DNA of 5,044 bases from an archaeon (GTDB lineage Archaea > Asgardarchaeota > Hermodarchaeia > Hermodarchaeales > Hermodarchaeaceae), in assembly GCA_016550415.1 (NCBI GenBank), contig JABXGU010000234.1, forward strand, positions 1-5,044, written 5' to 3'. Below, one piece after another: positions 1-5,044 of this stretch. A program made the position numbers and the translations under genes. The notes beneath the pieces are model-generated. The model saw only the letters and a list, made by a program, of their open reading frames with translations. It was not told the origin of the DNA and did not search any database. Positions within the stretch are counted from its first letter, which is position 1; each line of letters begins with the position of its first letter.

Positions 1-43
1 AGATGACTTATTGTCAGGTTAATCCTTAGAGCGGAGTATATCG

Positions 44-64
44 AGTAGGGTGCTGGCGTTATTC
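44..64. repeat. Short dispersed repeat, copy 1 (21 bases)
   Basis: This 21-base stretch matches 2207-2227 at 19 of 21 positions; both differences are T/C transitions. It begins 21 bases past the stop codon of the zinc-finger membrane protein gene, in that gene's transcription direction. The other copy sits 27 bases past the stop of the sulfite oxidase-like gene in the same orientation. The match is seen directly. A role as a 3' untranslated or processing element is only inference. Nothing else was recognised in bases 1-85. Confidence 0.6.
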
Positions 65-85
65 ATCGTTGCCTATAGCAGTTGT

Positions 86-793
86 TTAGCTTTCAGCAAT
101 TTTTCCTATGAGTCGTTCTTCGGTGGTTTTCATTTGTTCAGGATTTTTTGTTAGTGGTGTTTTGATGAGACGCCATAGTTTCTCTAAAAAGCAGAAGTAT
201 ATGCAATCTAAGATTATGATGGCAGCTCCAAATATTGGGATAAAAATCCCAGTAAATTGAATTGGAAGCGTTGTTGTTAGACATATATTGATGAAGAATA
301 GGAGGGGAATAATGGTTAGGAAGATTATGGAAATAACGCTGAACTGTTTTACACGGTTTTGCGCGCATTTTTGGCAGGCTACTCCGTCGAATCCGAACAT
401 GCCGGGGGAGAATCCCCAGGTTTTTTGTTGTATACGAACCAAGTCTTTTGGGCAGTAGAGTTTTCCGCAGATGGCGCATCGATCGTAAGCTTGTTGTTCT
501 GGATGTTTTTGGCACTGGCTTTCTTCTGGGAAGGGATTTTTGTGAATTGTTCGTGAGTCGTAGAAAAGTAAACTTGCATTTATTATGCAGAAGATCCCCA
601 TCGCTACAAACACGAGGTGAAGTGTATAGAAATATGATGAGAAAATTTGGTGGAAAAAGCGGCTGACAAAGTCAATGGTTACCATGGCAATGAATAGAAT
701 TCCTAATGTAATCCATACTGCTGCGAGGAGTTGATATGGTCTGTTTGTGCTTGTTATCCAGTGTTTTGGAGTATCACTGTTTGTTTCCCTCAT
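86..793 (-). CDS. Four-helix membrane protein with B-box-like zinc finger
   Basis: The 235-residue product has four hydrophobic segments, at about residues 22-46, 56-79, 152-174 and 180-203. Between the second and third lies a metal-binding loop: C94-x2-H97-x8-C106-x2-C109-x4-C114-x2-D117, then C140-x2-C143. The first part has B-box type 2 zinc-finger spacing; the distal CxxC would replace the usual His pair. Lys/Arg distribution puts the N-terminus, zinc loop and C-terminal tail in the cytoplasm. B-box-like fingers joined to membrane helices are known in many bacterial and archaeal proteins of unknown role, where the finger is usually thought to mediate protein contacts. The start is well supported, since the ATG follows GGAGG by 9 bases. 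The gene lies 164 bases downstream of the Ntn-hydrolase gene, so co-transcription is uncertain. The zinc-binding membrane protein call is solid; the function is unknown. Confidence 0.85.
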   Translation of the reverse strand: MRETNSDTPKHWITSTNRPYQLLAAVWITLGILFIAMVTIDFVSRFFHQIFSSYFYTLHLVFVAMGIFCIINASLLFYDSRTIHKNPFPEESQCQKHPEQQAYDRCAICGKLYCPKDLVRIQQKTWGFSPGMFGFDGVACQKCAQNRVKQFSVISIIFLTIIPLLFFINICLTTTLPIQFTGIFIPIFGAAIIILDCIYFCFLEKLWRLIKTPLTKNPEQMKTTEERLIGKIAES

Positions 794-802
794 ATAGTAT
801 AT

Positions 803-807
803 CCTCC
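803..807 (-). promoter_or_regulatory. Shine-Dalgarno site of the zinc-finger membrane protein gene
   Basis: On the minus strand the sequence reads GAGGAGG, with GGAGG ending 9 bases before the ATG at 793. It fixes the start of the 235-residue protein and shows that this gene is read from a leadered transcript, unlike two of its neighbours. Confidence 0.8.
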
Positions 808-828
808 TCGTTTGTCATTGAATTTCTA

Positions 829-841
829 GAATAAAAATCAA
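829..841 (-). promoter_or_regulatory. Candidate archaeal TATA element for the zinc-finger membrane protein gene
   Basis: The minus strand here reads TTGATTTTTATTC. An AT-rich core centred near 836 would place transcription start near 811, giving a leader of about 18 bases that just contains the GGAGG site. Position and composition fit, but the motif is weak. The same T-rich stretch, with a second T5 run near 849-853, could instead terminate the upstream Ntn-hydrolase transcript. Confidence 0.35.
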
Positions 842-886
842 TTGAATGAAAAATGGAGCTGTGTGCTATCATTTTTCGTCGTTGCT

Positions 887-922
887 TCTAAGTCTTAGAC
901 TATTTTTTTGGGGGGTTTTTTT
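887..922. other. Small palindrome plus T7-G6-T7 mirror tract in intergenic gap
   Basis: The plus strand has a 13-base inverted repeat at 887-899 (TCTAAG, one base, CTTAGA). At 903-922 follows a perfect mirror tract of seven T, six G and seven T, which reads A7-C6-A7 on the transcribed minus strand. It lies 35 bases past the Ntn-hydrolase stop codon. The palindrome followed by T7 resembles an intrinsic terminator on the plus strand, but no plus-strand gene precedes it. The sequence is certain as given; its role is unknown. The rest of the 794-957 gap holds only the promoter-like region of the next gene. Confidence 0.5.
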
Positions 923-957
923 CCTCCCTTCCTCTTTTTGGTATAGGTGTTTGGTGT

Positions 958-2082
958 TTAGTTGATTCGTCGTTTTCTTTTATAGAATATGATGGTGCTG
1001 ATTATAGTGATTGTTCCGATTATGCTTATCCCTAGGATAACTGGAAGGAGTGAGGGGGGAAGGGTGGTTGTTGTAAAGAGTGAAGTGAGTTTAATTTGTC
1101 GGTAGTGTATATCACCATCGGCGCCATAAGCTCCAAATAGCGCGTCTCGTTCATAGTACCCTTGTGCATCAGGGTGGACATCGGCAAGTTCAGCGTTAAG
1201 GCTCATTGTTGCTGGATTATTAAAATCTCGATCGTTATAGAGGTAAATTTGGCGGGTGACTGGGTCGAAAATATTACTGTATTTGGTGGCATATTCTCCT
1301 TCTTGGTGTACAGCGTCTAGGACATCTCGGCAAGCTTCAACTGTTAATTCGTCTTCGGAGGTTATACTTGATAGCATGTAGGTGGCAGTGCTGTATCTCC
1401 AGCAATCATAGACATTCCGGTTTGGGTCAGCGACATTGATGTTGGTTGATACTAAATGGGTTGCACCCTCGATTCTGGTGAATGCAATTTCATTATCGGG
1501 ACCTGCACTGACCACAACAGCATCACCTGTAATATCAGCAAAGTGCAGTTGATAGGCCATACTGCTTCCAATAGTGTGTGTTTGGAACCAAGTAATTACA
1601 TCATTGATAGTGCCACATTCCCAGAGTAGTTCTGCCAGCAAAGATGCATAGGGTGGGGGGCGTTCATAATGTGGATTCAAAGAGTAGCTACCCAATCCAT
1701 TTCCATCAAGACAAAGACCTTGGTCATTCATTCCACCTTGAGGATGCCCATCAGCTAAGTCGCTATTATTATCAAAACCGAAGAAGATTGCTCCATAAAT
1801 TGTACTGGGTCCAGATGGTGTACTAATTTCTTGGCGGGGCACAACCCAAGCATATGTTCCCCAGAGACGATAATCCTCATTATTTCCAAAGAATACCGAA
1901 TCGCCAATAGTTGCTGTAAAAATTGTGCAGGATGTTGGAATCTGGCAGTTACCTGTCCAATCATACGAAACATCTGAAGCTGGTGGCAATGCTCCAGTAA
2001 TACAAAGAATAAGTCCAAGGGTTAAAATGAGTGGATAACTGTGGTTTGACCTCTGTAACTGGTGTACGATTAAAGGCATCAT
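958..2082 (-). CDS. Secreted, membrane-anchored Ntn-hydrolase (choloylglycine hydrolase/penicillin V acylase-like)
   Basis: The 374-residue product starts with a basic stretch and hydrophobic core (about 17-29), a signal peptide. After a short linker, SCTIF places a candidate nucleophile at C52. G66-N-N-E-D70 follows at the spacing where penicillin V acylases have their Arg/Asp pair, with Asn replacing Arg. GMNDQGL at 117-123 is a family hallmark; FADITGD near 181 and STNIN near 212 fit the later strands. Family members hydrolyse linear amide bonds (bile salts, penicillin V, acyl-homoserine lactones) after removing residues ahead of the Cys. The end is a Thr-rich linker (about 337-342), one helix (343-366) and a Lys/Arg tail, so the enzyme should face outward on the cell membrane. 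There is no Shine-Dalgarno; an AT-rich TATA-like element about 25 bases upstream suggests a leaderless transcript. The adjacent ATG at 2079 is an equal alternative start. The fold is likely; the substrate is unknown. Confidence 0.75.
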   Translation of the reverse strand: MMPLIVHQLQRSNHSYPLILTLGLILCITGALPPASDVSYDWTGNCQIPTSCTIFTATIGDSVFFGNNEDYRLWGTYAWVVPRQEISTPSGPSTIYGAIFFGFDNNSDLADGHPQGGMNDQGLCLDGNGLGSYSLNPHYERPPPYASLLAELLWECGTINDVITWFQTHTIGSSMAYQLHFADITGDAVVVSAGPDNEIAFTRIEGATHLVSTNINVADPNRNVYDCWRYSTATYMLSSITSEDELTVEACRDVLDAVHQEGEYATKYSNIFDPVTRQIYLYNDRDFNNPATMSLNAELADVHPDAQGYYERDALFGAYGADGDIHYRQIKLTSLFTTTTLPPSLLPVILGISIIGTITIISTIIFYKRKRRIN

Positions 2083-2112
2083 TTCTAAATTTTGAATTCT
2101 AAATTAAATAAT
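2083..2112 (-). promoter_or_regulatory. Candidate leaderless promoter with direct repeat, Ntn-hydrolase gene
   Basis: On the minus strand TTATTTAAT (2111-2103) is centred about 25 bases before the ATG at 2082, the archaeal TATA-to-start distance, and no ribosome binding site intervenes. On the plus strand the 9-mer TTCTAAATT occurs twice, at 2083-2091 and 2097-2105, a 14-base period. It overlaps the TATA core and the expected transcription start, so it could be an operator, although very AT-rich DNA produces such repeats by chance. Confidence 0.45.
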
Positions 2113-2206
2113 TATTGAAATAGGACATACTGGAAAATCTTGAACTGGAATATTTTTGCCCAACAAGAAGGACAGTGAATTGTGTTATTAACAAAAGAGT
2201 TTTTGA

Positions 2207-2227
2207 AGCAGGGTGCTGGCGCTATTC
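2207..2227. repeat. Short dispersed repeat, copy 2 (21 bases)
   Basis: This is the second copy of the element at 44-64, with 19 of 21 bases identical. It lies 27 bases downstream of the sulfite oxidase-like gene's stop codon. AGCA and TGCT flank GGG at 2207-2217, a 4-base-pair mini-stem. In copy 1 the single change in that stem leaves a G-U pair if read as plus-strand RNA. The remaining bases of the 2083-2254 gap show no gene. Confidence 0.6.
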
Positions 2228-2254
2228 GACCTTGTTTCTTTTTTGACAGATTTT

Positions 2255-2827
2255 TCAGCGGTCAGCAAAGCGTTGGCTTAGCCAAGGATCAGCTCCTTGA
2301 TGGTAGCCTCGTTTCTCCCAGAATCCTAGCACAACCTTGGTTAGAAAACTAATTCTTCGTACCCATTTCACACTCTTCCAATAGTACAGGCGTGGGACAA
2401 CAAGGCGAAGTGGGTATCCATCATCAACTGGGAGGGGTTCATCGTTGCGATTCCATGCCAGGATTACATCATCTTCCATTGCAACCTCTAAATCAATACC
2501 TGAGGTGTATTCATGTTCTGAATGGAAAAGTACGAACTTGGCAGTGGACTTTGGCTTCACAATTTTTGCTACCTCTTTGAAGAGCACTCCCTCCCATTTT
2601 ATATCCGGTATAGACCACCCCTCGACACAGTGCGCGTTACTCACTTGAGTAGTGACGGGCAATGATTGGATTTCTTTATAGGAAAATACATGGGGTTTTT
2701 CAACTTCACCATCGACGGTGATGGTCCAAGTGTCAGGGTCGAAGGGTTCAGGCATTTTTTCAGCTGTGCGTATAGGGAATTTAGTAATCCAGCGTTGTCC
2801 AGGAGGTAAACGTGGTTTTTGTGACAT
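2255..2827 (-). CDS. Sulfite oxidase-like molybdopterin-dependent oxidoreductase, cytoplasmic single-domain form
   Basis: This 190-residue protein matches the sulfite oxidase/YedY molybdopterin fold almost end to end: LPPGQRW near the N-terminus, TWTITVDGEVEKP (33-45), HCVEGWS (66-72) whose C67 is the expected molybdenum ligand, KWEGV (77-81), a YTSGIDLE strand (107-114), and PLRLVVPRLYYWKSVKWV (139-156). The last part is typical of the cofactor-binding region, and GYHQGADPW near the end is also typical of this small family. There is no Tat or other signal peptide, no heme domain and no dimerisation domain, so it should be a cytoplasmic enzyme. The substrate is not predictable; related proteins are annotated only as oxidoreductases. 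The chosen ATG has GGGAGA 6 bases upstream; an in-frame ATG 24 bases earlier would bury that site in coding sequence. No molybdenum cofactor genes or electron-transfer partners lie in the window. Confidence 0.88.
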   Translation of the reverse strand: MSQKPRLPPGQRWITKFPIRTAEKMPEPFDPDTWTITVDGEVEKPHVFSYKEIQSLPVTTQVSNAHCVEGWSIPDIKWEGVLFKEVAKIVKPKSTAKFVLFHSEHEYTSGIDLEVAMEDDVILAWNRNDEPLPVDDGYPLRLVVPRLYYWKSVKWVRRISFLTKVVLGFWEKRGYHQGADPWLSQRFADR

Positions 2828-2833
2828 GGGTAT

Positions 2834-2839
2834 TCTCCC
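2834..2839 (-). promoter_or_regulatory. Shine-Dalgarno site that decides the oxidoreductase start
   Basis: The minus strand reads GGGAGA, ending 6 bases before the ATG at 2827. This favours the 190-residue product beginning MSQKP over the 198-residue version that starts at 2851, which has no comparable site in front of it. Confidence 0.65.
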
Positions 2840-2882
2840 TTTTTCATTCATTGTTGTTAAAGTGAGGTAGTTGGTTGAGGTT

Positions 2883-2905
2883 ACAGGAGAGTCGTCTCTG
2901 TTTTT
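2883..2905. other. Imperfect inverted repeat followed by T5 in divergent region
   Basis: The segment 2883-2901 can pair ACAG with CTGT, then AGA with TCT after a one-base bulge, around a GTCG loop; T5 runs from 2901 to 2905. In plus-strand orientation it looks like a weak terminator, but no plus-strand gene lies upstream. On the minus strand it would fall in the 5' leader of the oxidoreductase transcript if transcription starts further right. It could be a leader hairpin, an operator or chance. Confidence 0.25.
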
Positions 2906-2966
2906 CAGATTTCTCTATTTGTTACTTTGTTGATGTATTTCACAAGGTAGTGTGTGGAGTGCGGGA

Positions 2967-2980
2967 TTAAAAGTATAAAG
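2967..2980 (-). promoter_or_regulatory. Candidate TATA element for the oxidoreductase gene
   Basis: The minus strand reads CTTTATACTTTTAA, the most TATA-like sequence in the 2828-3062 divergent region. Used on the minus strand it would start transcription near 2945 and give a leader of well over 100 bases. A nearer, weaker TTTAAC at about 2856-2861 would leave too little leader to hold the Shine-Dalgarno site. The element is also AT-rich on the plus strand, so its orientation is uncertain. Confidence 0.35.
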
Positions 2981-3026
2981 AAGATAATGGTTGTGGGACT
3001 TTTCCAAGGTTCATTTCAGTTATACC

Positions 3027-3040
3027 GAAAGAACTATACA
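3027..3040 (+). promoter_or_regulatory. Candidate BRE/TATA promoter, leaderless, for the helical protein gene
   Basis: The plus strand reads GAAAGAACTATACA: an A-rich BRE-like stretch followed by CTATACA centred near 3037, 26 bases before the ATG at 3063. No Shine-Dalgarno precedes that ATG. Together these fit an archaeal leaderless promoter whose first transcribed bases are the start codon. Confidence 0.5.
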
Positions 3041-3062
3041 ACACGTATTTTAATCAGAATTG

Positions 3063-4199
3063 ATGCAGTCACTTAGACGTGCACTATGCAATCATTTGGA
3101 ATTGGTTAGGACCTTTATTCTTGAAATTGTTAGTGTTGACTCTGGTCTTTATGATGTTGACCGGTTAAACAAGATTATTCGTGAAGCTGATACCATTGTC
3201 CGAATCGAAACAGAATGGATTAGTGCCTTACTTGAAGCTCTAGGACTTATCAAACTATATGTCACCCTAGTTAATAGCTGGGCTGACCATGTCTATGGAT
3301 TAGCCCAAAACCTTGGCGCTACAAAGACAGAGATTAGAAAATTTGAGCGTCTTCAAGTAAAAGCCACTGATATTCTAAGGACGAAAACTTGTGATTCCTC
3401 CTACATGAAGTGGGTGCTTGCTGATGCTTCGCAGGAGGTGGATCGTCTTGTTGCGACCACTAGAGAATTACTGTCTAACGTTTCTCGAATTGTTGAGCTT
3501 GCCAAACGGTTTGGGGGTCCATTTCTTGAACAGGTACAACGGATTGCATTGGCATGGACAAAGACTGAACGTCTCACATTCTATGAACCCCTCATCGCAA
3601 TACTTCAAACTGCACACACAAAGCCAGATACTAAGGCACAGCTTCAAATCCTTGGGCGCTACTTAGACACTATCGCCATGGTTGTTTCCTCGACACCAAT
3701 GTTTGCACGAGAATCGGAACCAACCAGTTATTCACCTAAAATCCTAAGATCAAGTCATGGGCTGGTTAAGCAACTTATAGAGGGGACAGAGAATATGCAC
3801 AAATTTGTACAACAACGCACACAAGCCTACATGCTTATTGTTCGCCACCATGGAGCGATCTTGCATGCCGTTCTCCCCCCTTCCATATCAGTAGAAAAAT
3901 GGATTGTTGATCAATATATTGATCGATCAAAGCCCATTGATACTCTTCTTCCTTCAGATATTATCACGAACACATTACCCTTTGCTCTTCAACAAGCTGA
4001 GGAAGCCCTTATCGAGTGGGATTCTGCCATAGCTGCGTGTCTGCCTTATCTAAAAGAAGCTCTCATTTTAAACGAACTCCTCCAATCCCCTTCAATCGGG
4101 AAATTCCTTGCTGCAGATCAACTTCGTTTAGAAATCTATCGTCGATACCGCCCACGCATCGAAAAAAGCTTTTCCTCGCTTTGCAAGATTGCAAAGTGA
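3063..4199 (+). CDS. Unrecognised all-alpha-helical protein, 378 residues
   Basis: I do not recognise this protein. Numbering below starts from the first Met of the 378-residue form. It appears almost wholly helical, with heptad-like runs of Leu, Ile and Val between charged residues, for example at about 30-83, 115-150 and 300-340. There is no signal peptide and no convincing membrane helix, so it is probably soluble and cytoplasmic. No Walker A, HTH signature, zinc-binding cluster or catalytic signature was found; the four cysteines (about 9, 110, 326 and 374) are scattered. A Pro-rich break at about 218-224 and a Pro/Ser segment at about 271-275 suggest two or three helical domains. The C-terminus is basic (RRYRPR near 360). 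The ATG is preferred over the TTG immediately before it because the TATA element lies 26 bases upstream. It is the only plus-strand gene, diverging from the oxidoreductase gene and converging on the hydrolase gene. Coding looks genuine: a long open frame with consistent amphipathic character. Confidence 0.75.
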   Translation: MQSLRRALCNHLELVRTFILEIVSVDSGLYDVDRLNKIIREADTIVRIETEWISALLEALGLIKLYVTLVNSWADHVYGLAQNLGATKTEIRKFERLQVKATDILRTKTCDSSYMKWVLADASQEVDRLVATTRELLSNVSRIVELAKRFGGPFLEQVQRIALAWTKTERLTFYEPLIAILQTAHTKPDTKAQLQILGRYLDTIAMVVSSTPMFARESEPTSYSPKILRSSHGLVKQLIEGTENMHKFVQQRTQAYMLIVRHHGAILHAVLPPSISVEKWIVDQYIDRSKPIDTLLPSDIITNTLPFALQQAEEALIEWDSAIAACLPYLKEALILNELLQSPSIGKFLAADQLRLEIYRRYRPRIEKSFSSLCKIAK

Positions 4200-4255
4200 A
4201 ATTAAGGCAATTAGTCAATCATTTCATATTCTCTTTTTACCCTGTTTCATTTTTT
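4179..4255 (+). terminator. Palindrome over the stop codon plus T-runs at convergent junction
   Basis: CTTTGCAA (4179-4186) and TTGCAAAG (4189-4196) are perfect inverted arms two bases apart. Adding the flanking TCG and TGA (with one G-U pair) gives up to 11 pairs, and the right flank is the stop codon itself. T5 at 4234-4238 and T6 at 4250-4255 follow on the plus strand. Archaeal polymerase terminates mainly at T-runs, so these are the likely end of the plus-strand transcript. The palindrome could also shape the 3' end of the converging hydrolase transcript, which has no good T-run of its own. Confidence 0.45.
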
Positions 4256-5044
4256 GGACCTAATGAACGAGTTACCATATCGTTGCACCTTTCCGTCTTT
4301 TTCTAATTCTTCTAGGTGTTGTGTAATCATTAGTCTCTCCCAGTATTGGAGTAAAGTTTCAGCATAGGGATACTTGCCATAGATTGGCGCCATTTCAACA
4401 AGCTGGTCAATTGTCCTAGCACTTGTTAACAATGAGAGAAGTCTTACATTCCTTTCATCTATTATTCGGTAAAATCTATCAAATTCTGCATTGATATTCT
4501 CAGTAACTATCCCGCGGTGCGATGAGACAACAATCCTAGGCGACAGGGCTTTAAGCCGCTTAATAGATGCCCGAAATTCAGTAAGATTAGATTCTCTATG
4601 ACCATACCAGGGAAATGAGGTAAGATCATAATCGAATGAGAAGAGAATTCCTTTCTTTTCTTCAAAAAAGCAATAGTGATCCTTTGTGTGCCCTGGAGTA
4701 TGAAATGGTTTGATGACTGTTTCCCCGAAAGTGAAAGGATTCCCTTCCGTGTAAGTATTTGTTGGGCGGCAGTCCTGAAATCCCATTGTTTCCTGAACGA
4801 AACGTTGCCAGGTTCGAGCAAGTCTTTCACTCACAAATCGCTTAGAAAGCGCTACTACATTACCACTAGTTTCAAACGCCTCTTCTGGCACATGGATGGG
4901 TTTCCCTTGAAACACCCAATTACCCGCAGAATGATCCGGATGCGTATGAGAGTTAACAACATAGCTGATTTCAAAGGTTTCACACAATTGCTGTAGACTT
5001 TCAATGCCGCAACCTGTATCAATCAATGCAACTTCTTCATCGAG
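4247..5044 (-). CDS. Metallo-beta-lactamase-fold hydrolase, N-terminus outside window
   Basis: The frame runs open to the right edge, giving 265 residues without the true start. The first visible residues, LDEEVALIDTG, are the early strand and Asp loop of the metallo-beta-lactamase fold, so the TTG at 5026 is not the start. Numbered from the edge, metal-binding motifs are H33-T-H35-P-D37-H38, H119 in TPGHT, D138 in SFDYDLTSF, and H176 in SSHRG: a complete two-metal set. In related archaeal hydrolases the bridging Asp also sits in a D-x-D-L-T-x-F segment followed by PWYG, as here. The last 60 or so residues (TIDQLVEM to KVQRYGNSF) resemble the helical or winged-helix C-terminal extension of glyoxalase II- and LACTB2-like members. 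It should be a soluble cytoplasmic hydrolase; substrates in this superfamily range from thioesters and lactones to nucleic acids, and nothing here decides. It ends 47 bases from the convergent helical-protein gene. Confidence 0.88.
   Translation of the reverse strand, partial: LDEEVALIDTGCGIESLQQLCETFEISYVVNSHTHPDHSAGNWVFQGKPIHVPEEAFETSGNVVALSKRFVSERLARTWQRFVQETMGFQDCRPTNTYTEGNPFTFGETVIKPFHTPGHTKDHYCFFEEKKGILFSFDYDLTSFPWYGHRESNLTEFRASIKRLKALSPRIVVSSHRGIVTENINAEFDRFYRIIDERNVRLLSLLTSARTIDQLVEMAPIYGKYPYAETLLQYWERLMITQHLEELEKDGKVQRYGNSFIRSKK

Noticed and set aside
44..64. Repeat as part of a CRISPR array, att site or insertion sequence end
   Set aside because: There are only two copies more than 2 kb apart in direct orientation, with no spacers, transposase, integrase or tRNA gene; the genes between them look like ordinary chromosomal genes.
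138..515. Minus-strand open frame inside the zinc-finger membrane protein gene
   Set aside because: It lies wholly within a better-supported gene in another frame; its translation is rich in His, Asn and Arg with no domain or ribosome binding site.
359..666. Overlapping plus-strand open frames opposite the zinc-finger membrane protein gene
   Set aside because: They are antisense to a gene with clear metal-binding and membrane motifs and have no start signals of their own.
1755..2018. Minus-strand frame inside the 5' part of the Ntn-hydrolase gene
   Set aside because: It is a shifted-frame shadow; the main frame carries the catalytic motifs.
86..2827. The three left-hand minus-strand genes as one functional operon
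   Set aside because: Gaps of 164 and 172 bases with separate promoter-like elements and unrelated predicted functions argue against a single coordinated unit.
3060..3062. TTG codon as start of the helical protein
   Set aside because: The adjacent ATG at 3063 is a stronger start and lies 26 bases from the TATA element; the difference is one residue.
3909..3924. Perfect 16-base palindrome GATCAATATATTGATC inside the helical-protein gene
   Set aside because: It falls in codons for Asp-Gln-Tyr-Ile-Asp and is AT-rich; it is more likely a codon coincidence than a binding site.
4507..4996. Shadow frames on both strands within the metallo-hydrolase gene
   Set aside because: The hydrolase frame contains the whole metal-binding motif set across this region; the shadows have none.

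Overview
The window looks archaeal. Three of the five genes have either an archaeal-style TATA element about 25 bases before a start codon with no ribosome binding site (leaderless type) or a short leader with a strong Shine-Dalgarno site. One secreted enzyme ends in a Thr-rich linker, a single transmembrane helix and a Lys/Arg tail, a layout common in archaeal surface proteins and frequent in Asgard archaea. The DNA is AT-leaning with T-rich intergenic stretches. The archaeal call is fairly confident. An Asgard-type assignment is a guess from style only, since there is no rRNA or phylogenetic marker here.

Layout: bases 1-85 lie downstream of the first gene and carry one copy of a short repeat. 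Three minus-strand genes follow. They encode a four-helix membrane protein with a B-box-like zinc finger (86-793), a membrane-anchored extracellular Ntn-hydrolase of the choloylglycine hydrolase/penicillin V acylase type (958-2082), and a small cytoplasmic sulfite oxidase-like molybdopterin oxidoreductase (2255-2827). A 235-base divergent promoter region separates these from a plus-strand gene for an unrecognised all-helical protein (3063-4199). That gene converges, across 47 bases, on a minus-strand metallo-beta-lactamase-fold hydrolase (4247-5044) whose start lies beyond the right edge.

The three left-hand minus-strand genes are each separated by more than 160 bases and have their own promoter-like signals, so they are probably separate transcription units and not a tight operon. 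No shared pathway is evident. The points most worth a second look are a 21-base near-identical element placed just downstream of two of the genes, the anchored Ntn-hydrolase, the unrecognised helical protein, and a palindrome overlapping the stop codon at the convergent junction. No mobile element, CRISPR array, tRNA or rRNA was seen, and no gap without a gene exceeds 300 bases. I found no clear evidence of a new multi-gene system.
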